From NCBI RefSeq assembly GCF_018424605.1, contig NZ_QTKT01000002.1:434001-498000 (forward strand): DNA of 64,000 nucleotides, written 5' to 3'. Each line of letters begins with the position of its first letter. The stretch's first letter is position 1. The DNA comes from Marinobacter lipolyticus. GTDB taxonomy: Bacteria; Pseudomonadota; Gammaproteobacteria; Pseudomonadales; Oleiphilaceae. The position numbers and the translations under genes were made by a program. The notes under the pieces are model-generated. The model ran no database searches, was not told where the DNA came from, and was given only the letters and a program-made list of their open reading frames with translations. Below are positions 42,430 to 49,531 of this stretch, one piece after another.

Positions 42430-43644
42430 TTATACCTTCAGTTTGTTGAGGAAATCTGCCCATGTCTGCATCATTCGCTTTCTTTCTTTCAAACGAGCGG
42501 AGCGATTGTATGCGGCAGCAACCTGGTTGCGCTGCTTGTGCGCAAGCTGCAGCTCAATGACTTCTGGTGGCCAACCCTGCTCATGGAGCAGTGTCGAAGC
42601 TGTTGCACGAAAGCCGTGGCCCACCATGGTCGAGCCGTCAAAGCCCATGGATCGGAGTGCGACGTTAATGGTGTTATCGGACAGTGGGCGCCCGGACTTC
42701 ACAGACTCGAAAACCAGGTGCTGGTGGCCGGTGATCGCCTGGAGCTCCTTCAGGACAGAAACCGCTTGTTTGGGCAGGGGGACAATGTGGTCCGGCACTA
42801 AGCCGGCCCGTTTTGCCTTCTGAGTACCTTTCATTCGTTTACCTGGCACAACCCACGTGCCCGACTTCAGGTCGATCTCTGCCCACTCAGCGTTCCTTAG
42901 CTCACCGGGGCGCAGAAACAGCATCGGAGCGAGCTTCAGCGCTGCTCTGGTTGATGCGTGGCCACTGTAGGCATCAATAGCCCGCAACAGTGCTCCCAAT
43001 TCGTCAGAGGAGGTGATGGCGGCCCTGTGCTGCGTAGGTACCGTCTTCAATAGGCCTTTCAGTGTGGAAGTCGGGTCTGTTTCAGCTCGCCCTTCTGCGA
43101 CGGCGTACCGATAGATCTCACCAATTCGCTGGCGTATGCGGTGCGCGGTTTCGTGTTTACCCTGATTCTCGATTTCGCGAAGCGTTTCCAGAATCTTGGC
43201 TGGCTTGATGTCTGCGATGGGTAGGTGGCCTAGTTTGGGGTAGGCCCAGGTCTCCAGTCTTCTGCGCGCTACTCTCAAGGTACCTTCGGAGAGCTCTCCT
43301 TTTTTCAGCTTTAGCCATTCTTCCGCAACAACCTTGAAGGTGTCGCTTTTCTCCTGCTCAGCGGCTTTTTCCTGCTTTTTGACCTCATTGGGGTCTACGC
43401 CGTCAGCGATTAATGCTCGTGCCTCAGAGCGCCTCTGCCGGGCGAGCTTCAGTGGTACGTCCGGGTATACCCCCAGAGCCAACGTTTTTTCTTTGCCACC
43501 GAACCGGTACTTCATGCGCCAATACTTGCCCGACGGCTGGATATCCAGGTACATGCCTGCGCCGTCAGAGAGCTTGGTGCGCTTGCCATACTTTTCGAAG
43601 CTGGCAGATTTGATCTGTCTGTCGGTCAGCTTGTCCGTTGCCAT
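42430..43644 (-). CDS. tyrosine integrase (P4/CP4-57 type)
   Basis: A 404-residue phage-type integrase with the N-terminal DUF4102 arm-binding domain (KLSDGAGMYLDIQPSGKYW, LALGVYPDVPL). The catalytic residues are visible: Arg245 in FLRPGELR, His343-x-x-Arg346 in GHGFRATA, His369 in LAHK and the nucleophile Tyr379 in AAAYNRS. It is adjacent to the 3' end of tRNA-Arg and so catalyses insertion of this element there. ATG 43644 is chosen because GGAGG lies 8 bases upstream; an ATG at 43659 would include the Shine-Dalgarno in the coding frame. The gene is intact. Confidence 0.92.
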   Translation of the reverse strand: MATDKLTDRQIKSASFEKYGKRTKLSDGAGMYLDIQPSGKYWRMKYRFGGKEKTLALGVYPDVPLKLARQRRSEARALIADGVDPNEVKKQEKAAEQEKSDTFKVVAEEWLKLKKGELSEGTLRVARRRLETWAYPKLGHLPIADIKPAKILETLREIENQGKHETAHRIRQRIGEIYRYAVAEGRAETDPTSTLKGLLKTVPTQHRAAITSSDELGALLRAIDAYSGHASTRAALKLAPMLFLRPGELRNAEWAEIDLKSGTWVVPGKRMKGTQKAKRAGLVPDHIVPLPKQAVSVLKELQAITGHQHLVFESVKSGRPLSDNTINVALRSMGFDGSTMVGHGFRATASTLLHEQGWPPEVIELQLAHKQRNQVAAAYNRSARLKERKRMMQTWADFLNKLKV

Positions 43645-43717
43645 TGGGGTATCCTCCATCGGTTGGGGGTATAAAACTTACTATAACGGGGTGCATTTCA
43701 GTTTGCACCCCCAGATG

Positions 43718-43727
43718 TACCCCCAAA
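43718..43727. repeat. candidate integrase arm site, proximal end
   Basis: Second copy of TACCCCCAAA, between the integrase start and the tRNA att repeat, matching 16427-16436. A related GCACCCCCAGA lies just before it at 43705-43715. See the distal copy. Confidence 0.35.
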
Positions 43728-43837
43728 GGTTGTGGCTGAGCATGGATGTCAATGGATGTTTATGGACTGAGGATGAGGTAAAAGTTGTTTAAAAACGGTA
43801 GGTTGTGGAGGTTGGTGGATCTTGATGGAAGGGTGAC

Positions 43838-43859
43838 TGGTACCCCCGGCAGGACTCGA
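43838..43859. repeat. proximal attachment site in tRNA 3' end
   Basis: The copy of the 22-base att repeat that forms the last 22 bases of the tRNA-Arg gene, including the encoded CCA. Its twin is at 16339-16360. Integration leaves the tRNA complete. Confidence 0.85.
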
Positions 43860-43914
43860 ACCTGCTACCTTCCCCTTAGGAGGGGGACGCTCTATCCAGA
43901 TGAGCTACGGGGGC
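43838..43914 (-). tRNA. tRNA-Arg (anticodon CCT)
   Basis: Read on the minus strand it folds as a standard 77-base cloverleaf with encoded CCA: acceptor GCCCCCG/CGGGGGT (ending in a G-U pair), D arm GCTC/GAGC, anticodon stem TCCCC/GGGGA with loop CTCCTAA, and T arm GCAGG/CCTGC with TTCGAGT. The anticodon CCT (43878-43880) reads AGG. Its 3' end is the integration site of the island. Confidence 0.95.
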
Positions 43915-43933
43915 TGATCGTCAGAAGGCCGGT

Positions 43934-43962
43934 ATGATAGCGGGCCCGGTGTAGTGTCTCAA
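43934..43962 (-). promoter_or_regulatory. sigma-70 type promoter of tRNA-Arg
   Basis: On the minus strand TTGAGA (43957-43962) and TATCAT (43934-43939) are separated by 17 bases. The -10 box ends 19 bases before the mature tRNA 5' end and is followed by a GC-rich discriminator, as in stringently controlled stable-RNA promoters. Confidence 0.7.
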
Positions 43963-43976
43963 GGGCCCGCGGGGAT

Positions 43977-44624
43977 TTAGCCCCGATGGTCGGAAACGAA
44001 AGGATTGGTTTCCTTCTCATGGCCAAGGGTGGACATGGGGCCGTGGCCGGGCAGAAAACGGATGTCATCACCCAGTGGAAACAGCTTTTCACGAATGGAG
44101 CGTACCAGGGTGTTGTAGTCGCCTTTGGGAAAATCCGTGCGGCCGATGGAGCCCTGAAACAGCACATCGCCGACCAGCGCCAGTTTCGATGGTGCGTGAT
44201 AGAAGACGACGTGGCCGGGTGTATGGCCGGGGCAGTGCAGCACCTCCAGTGTCTGTTTGCCCAGAGTGACCTGCTCACCATCTTCCAGCCACCGGTCCGG
44301 GGTAAAAATTTCCGGCGCCGGAAAGCCGAACATCTGTGCCTGCATGGGCAGGCCCTGAATCCAGAAGTTATCCTCCTGTTGTGGCCCTTCGATGGGCACA
44401 TCGAATACCCGTGACAGCTCGGCCGTGCCGCCGGCGTGGTCAATGTGGCCGTGGGTCAGCAGGATCTTTTCCACCTTGACGCCTTCTTCCGCCACTGCGC
44501 TTCGTATCCTGTCCAGATCGCCGCCGGGATCGACCACCGCTGCCGCCAGGGTTTCGTCGCACCAGATCATGGAACAGTTCTGTTGAAACGGGGTCACAGG
44601 AATGATTCGGTAATTCAGTGGCAT
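43977..44624 (-). CDS. GloC-like metallo-beta-lactamase hydrolase
   Basis: A 215-residue metallo-beta-lactamase-fold hydrolase. Metal ligands are seen in THGHIDHAGG (about residues 57-66), GHTPGHVVFYH (about 132-142), VGDVLFQGSIGRTDF and the late LPGHGPMSTL. Length and motifs match E. coli YcbL/GloC, a type II glyoxalase that hydrolyses S-lactoylglutathione to D-lactate. It is a cytoplasmic housekeeping enzyme located immediately beyond the tRNA-Arg promoter, and marks the return to the core chromosome. Confidence 0.85.
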   Translation of the reverse strand: MPLNYRIIPVTPFQQNCSMIWCDETLAAAVVDPGGDLDRIRSAVAEEGVKVEKILLTHGHIDHAGGTAELSRVFDVPIEGPQQEDNFWIQGLPMQAQMFGFPAPEIFTPDRWLEDGEQVTLGKQTLEVLHCPGHTPGHVVFYHAPSKLALVGDVLFQGSIGRTDFPKGDYNTLVRSIREKLFPLGDDIRFLPGHGPMSTLGHEKETNPFVSDHRG

Positions 44625-44658
44625 AGTGGTGTCTGTCCGCAGGCTGTACTGATTTGAG

Positions 44659-45429
44659 ATGACTATGGTAAAGGTAATCGGGGCCGGGCTCGAATTTTCA
44701 AGCCGGGTTCAGGAACAGGAGCGCGATTCGTTGTTGTTGAGTGTTGTTGTACCGGTCTGGCAGGAGTCGGCCGCCATTGTGGATACCCTGCAGGCGCTGG
44801 CTCCCTTGCGGGTCGCCGGTCATCAGGTGATTGTGGTGGACGGTGGCAGTACGGACGGCACCGCCCAACGGGCTGAAGGATTTTGTGACCGGGTGGTGGT
44901 ATCGGAGCCCGGACGGGCGCTGCAGATGAATGCCGGTGCCCGGGTCGCTACTGGGGATGTTCTGCTGTTTCTGCACGCCGACACCCGCTTGCCGGGGGCA
45001 GCCCTGAAGGCACTGGAGCGCTTCGGTGACAGTGGTAAAGCCTGGGGGCGCTTCAATGTGCGCCTCAGTGGCCGTCGCCCGTTGTTTCGGGTGATTGCCT
45101 GGTTGATGAATCAGCGCTCGCGCCTGACCGGTATCGCCACCGGTGACCAGGCGCTGTTTGTGCGCCGCCCGGTGTTTGAGGCGCTGCGGGGGTTTTCTCC
45201 GATTCCGCTGATGGAAGATGTGGAATTGTCATCCCGGCTGCGGTTGGTGTCTCGCCCATTCTGCATCAGCGATCCGGTGGTCACCGACAGCCGACGCTGG
45301 GAACAGCAGGGCGCCTGGCGTACCATTGTGCTGATGTGGCGATTGCGCTGGCGCTATTGGCGCGGTGAATCGCCGGACTCTCTTGCTACCGCCTACCGAT
45401 CGGATATCCGTAATGCCCACAAACCCTGA
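44659..45429 (+). CDS. TIGR04283-type glycosyltransferase
   Basis: A 256-residue family 2 (GT-A) glycosyltransferase of the TIGR04283 type. Features: LSVVVPVWQESAAI near residue 28, VIVVDGGSTDGT (about 55-66), LLFLHADTRLP with the metal-binding DxD-like motif (about 97-107), and a late GDQALFVRR and PLMEDVELSSRL. The sugar and acceptor are unknown. It overlaps the next gene by 17 bases; the two families are regularly neighbours. The start at 44659 has no strong Shine-Dalgarno, and an ATG six bases later is equally possible. Confidence 0.8.
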   Translation: MTMVKVIGAGLEFSSRVQEQERDSLLLSVVVPVWQESAAIVDTLQALAPLRVAGHQVIVVDGGSTDGTAQRAEGFCDRVVVSEPGRALQMNAGARVATGDVLLFLHADTRLPGAALKALERFGDSGKAWGRFNVRLSGRRPLFRVIAWLMNQRSRLTGIATGDQALFVRRPVFEALRGFSPIPLMEDVELSSRLRLVSRPFCISDPVVTDSRRWEQQGAWRTIVLMWRLRWRYWRGESPDSLATAYRSDIRNAHKP

Positions 45430-46051
45430 TGCCTCTGCACTGGTTATGCAGTTCTCCAAATGGCCGGAAGAGGGCCGGGTGAAAACCCGTCTGATGCCGG
45501 AGCTGGGAGCGAAGGGGGCGATGGACGCGCACATCCGCCTCAGCCTGGCGGTTCTGGATAACCTGATGGCCAGTGGCCTGCCGGTGGAATTCTGGTGGGA
45601 TCGGCCAGTGACCACCGTGCCCGAAACCGCAAGCCAGGTGATGGCCACGCTTGCCGCGGGCGGCATCCACACCGCAATTCAGCAGGGCGATCATCTGGGA
45701 CGGCGTATGGAAGGGGCGTTGGCCAGCGGGCTTGCCGGCCATGACAAGGCCCTGGTGGTAGGCAGTGACTGCCCGTCGGTGGATGCAGATTACCTTCGGC
45801 AGGCCGTGGCCGCCCTGGACACCAGCGATGTGGTGCTGGGGCCCTCAAACGATGGTGGCTACGTGCTGATCGGTGTTCGCAGGGTGGTGCCCGGCATGCT
45901 GGACAACGTGGACTGGGGAACCGAGAGCGTTCTGGACCAGACCTGTGATCGCCTTGCCGGGCACGGTTTGAGCGTCAGCTTGCTGGCGCCTCGCTGGGAC
46001 GTGGACGAGCCTGAGGACTGGCGGCGGTTTCTTCGTCTGGCGGCGTCGTGA
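45413..46051 (+). CDS. TIGR04282/DUF2064 glycosyltransferase-like protein
   Basis: A 212-residue nucleotidyltransferase-like (GT-A fold) protein of the TIGR04282/DUF2064 family. Motifs: QFSKWPEEGRVKTRLMPELG near the N-terminus, VVGSDCPSVDADYL (about residues 117-130) and GPSNDGGYVLIGVR (about 145-158). These resemble the nucleotide-sugar or phosphosugar-binding loops of small nucleotidyltransferases. It is coupled to the preceding TIGR04283 gene. Its 3' end overlaps the convergent M16 peptidase gene by 77 bases, an unusually long antisense overlap. Confidence 0.8.
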   Translation: MPTNPDASALVMQFSKWPEEGRVKTRLMPELGAKGAMDAHIRLSLAVLDNLMASGLPVEFWWDRPVTTVPETASQVMATLAAGGIHTAIQQGDHLGRRMEGALASGLAGHDKALVVGSDCPSVDADYLRQAVAALDTSDVVLGPSNDGGYVLIGVRRVVPGMLDNVDWGTESVLDQTCDRLAGHGLSVSLLAPRWDVDEPEDWRRFLRLAAS

Positions 46052-48827
46052 TCACCTGCAGCGCCCGGTGGCGTTCAAGCGCGGCGCTGCGGTAGATGTC
46101 GAGCAGTTGCTCCTGATCGACCGCTTTGACGGCCTCTACCAGCCGTTCCCGTGAGTCGAAGTCGGTGGCGCCACGGTCGATCTCCCGCCAGAAACGCTCG
46201 GAAATCTCACCTAACGTACGTTCCTGCTCTTTGAGCTTGCTGATCACCGCCTGCTTTTCCCGTTCAAGCTCGGTATCGCTGAGGTCGCTGAGCGTCTCCT
46301 CAAAGTCGGAAGAGAATTCGGCGATGGCCTGGTCAATCTCTTGCGCCGACGCCTCCGGAGACTGCACCACCAGGCCCAAGGCCGGCATTTCCAGCATCTC
46401 GAAAGGGGTGGCGTACACGATGTAGCCGAGCTGCCGGTTGGTGCGGATCTCTTCATAGAAGGGGCTGCTGATAATCTGGCCCAGCAGACGGAACGCCGCC
46501 CGTTCATCAAACCCGTCATGGCGGCCCTGCATGTACAAGGTGTACCCGGTATCGGGGTGATCGACGGTCAGCGGCACCACGGTTTCAGTCTTCGGCAAGG
46601 CTCGAACCTTGCTGCGGGGCACGTCGGTGATGGCGGCCTGCTGCAGCACCATGGCCCGGATCTGTTGCGCAAGGTTCAGCGCCGCTGCCTCGGTCAGGTT
46701 GCCGTGGGCGAGCATCACCGGGTCGGTCTGTGAGAACAGCTCGGCAGCGAAGCGCTCCAGCTCGTCGAGCGTCACCTCCCGGGCTGCTGCCAGTCGCTCC
46801 TCGGTGTTCCACGCACCTTCAATGAGCAGGGTCTGGACTTTTTCCGAGGTCTGCTGCACCGGTCGTTCCTTGGCCTTGTTCAGCAGGCCGTCGATCATCC
46901 GCTGGCGGGCAATATCGAAGCGCTGTTGCGTCAGGTGAGGGTCGGACACCTGGGAAAGTATGCGTGTCATCAGCAGGTGAAGCTTATCGCTGTAGCCGCC
47001 CACCCGGATGGTGACGCCGCGCAGGTGGGAGTAAACGCTGTAGTCGAGGCCAGCGAGCTGCGCCGGATACGCCCAGGCGTTCAGGTTGGTGTTGACCGCG
47101 TCGACCAGCAGCTCGGTGAGTACCTTGCCACGGGCGGAGGCCTGCGCCAGCGGTGTGCGGATGCTGACGTACACGTTGGCTTTGGGTGTGCCGAACTGGG
47201 TATCCCTGGCGTACCAGACCGACAGGCCCTCCTGCTGGCTGAGCAGCACCGGCTTGCTCATGGTGTTGCCGCTGACCATGCCGAGGCTCTCGGGGACGAA
47301 CGGGTTGGCGTCCGGAAGCGCCAGTTGCGCGGCCAGCCCTGCGGTGTCAGCCTCGTTAACGCTGGGAATGTCCAGTGGCTGACGTTCGTAAGCGGTTTGA
47401 TACCACTGTGTCTGGCTGGGCGATTCGATGCCCGGCTCGGGCGCGACCACCGTAACCAGCACATTGTCCGGTGTCAGCCGCGCGAGGATGTCGCGATACT
47501 GCGCCGGTTCGTAGGCTTCCATCATCCACGGTGCCTGCAGCACGTCCGCTGGTGGGTAGTGTCGCAGCTGGCTGGCCAGTCGCATCACCTCATGAACCGG
47601 TTCGCTGCGTTCGCGGAAACGGAAATCAATCTGCGCCAGATTCTTCATTTCATTGAAGCGGTCTTCGGAAATGCCTTCGTCGCGGATCTGCTCAATGTAG
47701 GCAAACACCAGCGCCAGAATCTCGTCCCGTCGCTCGAGCCCCTCCGGGGTCAGCGACATGGCGATTTCCAGAGTGGCTTCGGTGCCGGTGTCCATGCCGG
47801 TGCCGGCGGACAGGCTTTCCACCAGACCTTCCTGCTTCAGCACGTCAAACAGGCTGCCGGGGCCTTCGTGCCCGAGCAGGTTGGCGACATAGCTGCCGGG
47901 TTTGGTGCGGTAGTTTGCCTGCTGGGAAGGGATCGGGAAGCTCAGCGTCAGGCTGCGGATGTCCTTCAGTGCGTCCACCGTGACCTGTGCCGGCAGTGCC
48001 TCCGGACGCATCAGCGGTGCGTCATGCACCTTGGCCGCCAGGTCGCGGTTTTCGATGGCATCAAAGCGGCCGCGAACCATGGCTTCCAGTTCGTCCAGTG
48101 GCTGTGGGCCATACACCGCGAGGCTCATCAGGTTGGCGGAGTAGTGCGCTTTCCAGAACTCGACCAGATCGGGTCGCAGGGGACGTGCGTCGGTGTTTTC
48201 CAGTGTTTCCAGGTTGCCCACGGCAAACTGGTGGAAGGTGTGATCGGGGTTGCTGACGGCCTTTTTCACCGAGTAGATACGCCGGCCGTCGTCTTTGAGC
48301 TTGGAGGTGTACTCCGAATGAACCGCCCGGCGTTCGCGATCCACCAGTTCAGGTGTGAACAGCGGGGCGGAGAATTGCTCGGCAAACCGATCGAGAGCGT
48401 CGTCGAGATGGCCGGCCTGAATATCAAAGAAATAATTGGTGTCCTGGAAGGCGGTAAAGGCATTGTGGCTGCCGCCATGGCTCTTGATGAACTGCTGGTA
48501 CTCGCCGGGCTCCGGGTATTTTTCGGTTCCCAGAAACAGCATGTGCTCCAGAAAGTGGGACAACCCTTCACGGTTCTTCGGGTCGTCGCCGCTGCCAACG
48601 GCCACGTTCATTGATGCCGCCGCCTTGGTGGAGCCGGGCGCCGAAATCAGCAACACCTGCAATCCGTTGTCCAGCTCGAGGTACCGGTAACGATTGCTGT
48701 CATTCGGGCTTTTCACCGGTTCGGTGACGGCCTGGGCAAGGCTGGCAAAGACCAGCAGGACAATCAGTGCCAGTAACTGCGTCAGCCCGCGGGGCTGAGG
48801 GCGAATCAGGGAGATGCCGGATTGCAT
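45975..48827 (-). CDS. M16 (insulinase/pitrilysin) zinc peptidase
   Basis: A 950-residue periplasmic M16 peptidase. It has a signal peptide with a long hydrophobic core (LTQLLALIVLLVFASLAQA, cleaved about residue 33). The inverted zinc motif is HFLEHMLFLG (HxxEH, about residues 85-94), and the four-lobed organisation matches pitrilysin in length. A conserved FRLLGQIISSPFYEEIRTNR block marks the C-terminal half. It should degrade peptides in the periplasm. The Glu/Asp-rich tail lies opposite the 3' end of the neighbouring gene. Confidence 0.9.
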   Translation of the reverse strand: MQSGISLIRPQPRGLTQLLALIVLLVFASLAQAVTEPVKSPNDSNRYRYLELDNGLQVLLISAPGSTKAAASMNVAVGSGDDPKNREGLSHFLEHMLFLGTEKYPEPGEYQQFIKSHGGSHNAFTAFQDTNYFFDIQAGHLDDALDRFAEQFSAPLFTPELVDRERRAVHSEYTSKLKDDGRRIYSVKKAVSNPDHTFHQFAVGNLETLENTDARPLRPDLVEFWKAHYSANLMSLAVYGPQPLDELEAMVRGRFDAIENRDLAAKVHDAPLMRPEALPAQVTVDALKDIRSLTLSFPIPSQQANYRTKPGSYVANLLGHEGPGSLFDVLKQEGLVESLSAGTGMDTGTEATLEIAMSLTPEGLERRDEILALVFAYIEQIRDEGISEDRFNEMKNLAQIDFRFRERSEPVHEVMRLASQLRHYPPADVLQAPWMMEAYEPAQYRDILARLTPDNVLVTVVAPEPGIESPSQTQWYQTAYERQPLDIPSVNEADTAGLAAQLALPDANPFVPESLGMVSGNTMSKPVLLSQQEGLSVWYARDTQFGTPKANVYVSIRTPLAQASARGKVLTELLVDAVNTNLNAWAYPAQLAGLDYSVYSHLRGVTIRVGGYSDKLHLLMTRILSQVSDPHLTQQRFDIARQRMIDGLLNKAKERPVQQTSEKVQTLLIEGAWNTEERLAAAREVTLDELERFAAELFSQTDPVMLAHGNLTEAAALNLAQQIRAMVLQQAAITDVPRSKVRALPKTETVVPLTVDHPDTGYTLYMQGRHDGFDERAAFRLLGQIISSPFYEEIRTNRQLGYIVYATPFEMLEMPALGLVVQSPEASAQEIDQAIAEFSSDFEETLSDLSDTELEREKQAVISKLKEQERTLGEISERFWREIDRGATDFDSRERLVEAVKAVDQEQLLDIYRSAALERHRALQVITTPPDEETAASPQARPRPSEAPAS

Positions 48828-48847
48828 GGTGTCAGTTGCTCCGAAGA

Positions 48848-49147
48848 TCAGTGGATCATGGCGTTTCGGGTACTTGCAGGCTGCTGGTCGAGAGTTTTAC
48901 GGGCCAGGGAAGCGGCCGTATCAGCGTCGAGTTGCCCACTGGCGATTTTTTCCAGCACCGTGCCCATCACCGCTACCGACTGGCGGTAATCGGCGAATTC
49001 CGCCTGAAAAGCATCATCAATGGCCTGGTACACCGCCTGAATCTTGTCTTCCCGGGAGCCGGAATCTTCCGCGGTGTCGTTAATGGCCTTCAGGCAGGCG
49101 CGGGCGATGGCAATGTAGCGTTCTGCGTTGGCGTCGTCTTTTTTCAT
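48848..49147 (-). CDS. small conserved hypothetical protein, 99 aa
   Basis: A 99-residue acidic, helical protein (MKKDDANAERYIAIARACL to ASTRNAMIH) without signal peptide, Cys pairs or recognisable motif. It precedes the M16 peptidase gene by 20 bases on the same strand and so is probably cotranscribed. I cannot name its family. Confidence 0.6.
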   Translation of the reverse strand: MKKDDANAERYIAIARACLKAINDTAEDSGSREDKIQAVYQAIDDAFQAEFADYRQSVAVMGTVLEKIASGQLDADTAASLARKTLDQQPASTRNAMIH

Positions 49148-49351
49148 GGGCTGATATCCGGGATGAAGTGAATGGTCCGTATGCAGGAGAGATAGGGTTG
49201 GATTATGTCATTGCTATAGGGTGGTTTCATTTCTTTCTGTTAATGAAGGGTTTTTCCGGGCACCCGCCAAACCTTGTGCTAGGCTCAAAATCAGTGTGTC
49301 GATCGAGTCGACGGGTCCGGGTCGTCCGGTGCCCGCTCCGGGACGCTTCCT

Positions 49352-49398
49352 AGAGTAAAGGCTCTAATTAAAACAAAGGCTTAGAGAGTAAATGCTCT
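49352..49398. promoter_or_regulatory. paired operator-like palindromes before acyl-CoA reductase
   Basis: Two copies of AGAGTAAAkGCTCT (49352-49365 and 49385-49398), each with AGAG/CTCT dyad ends and differing at one base, are spaced 33 bases apart, about three helical turns. They lie about 135-180 bases upstream of the fatty acyl-CoA reductase start in the 384-base gap 49148-49531, which holds no gene. A dimeric regulator bound to one face of the DNA is likely; its identity is unknown. Confidence 0.55.
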
Positions 49399-49531
49399 AA
49401 AAAAGTTCGATACATGAAGGTTGCAATTAAGTACAATGCCGGCGTTCCCGGGGAAATCTAAGACTTTGGTCGTAGATGCCCCGGACGTTAGGGACAGACA
49501 ACAATTGAGCAACAGGCAAGGTGGACTATCA

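Larger units (their letters stand above)
16339..43859. mobile_element. 27.5-kb tRNA-Arg integrated defence island
   Basis: The segment lies between two direct copies of the tRNA-Arg 3' end, with a tyrosine integrase adjacent to the intact tRNA gene. Contents in order: protease plus hamBA; glycine-zipper protein, DUF932, YqaJ nuclease and RDF-like protein; the six-gene ATPase/DUF262/SNF2/methyltransferase/helicase cassette; HUH protein, AlpA, an unknown protein and the integrase. No relaxase-type conjugation set, type IV secretion, capsid or transposase genes are seen. It is therefore probably a satellite-like or integrative element that relies on others for transfer. Much of it is more AT-rich than the flanks. 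Confidence 0.85.

Noticed and set aside
46926..48614. 562-residue open frame antisense to the M16 peptidase
   Set aside because: Fully covered by a gene with signal peptide and HxxEH motif; the antisense product has no recognisable domain.
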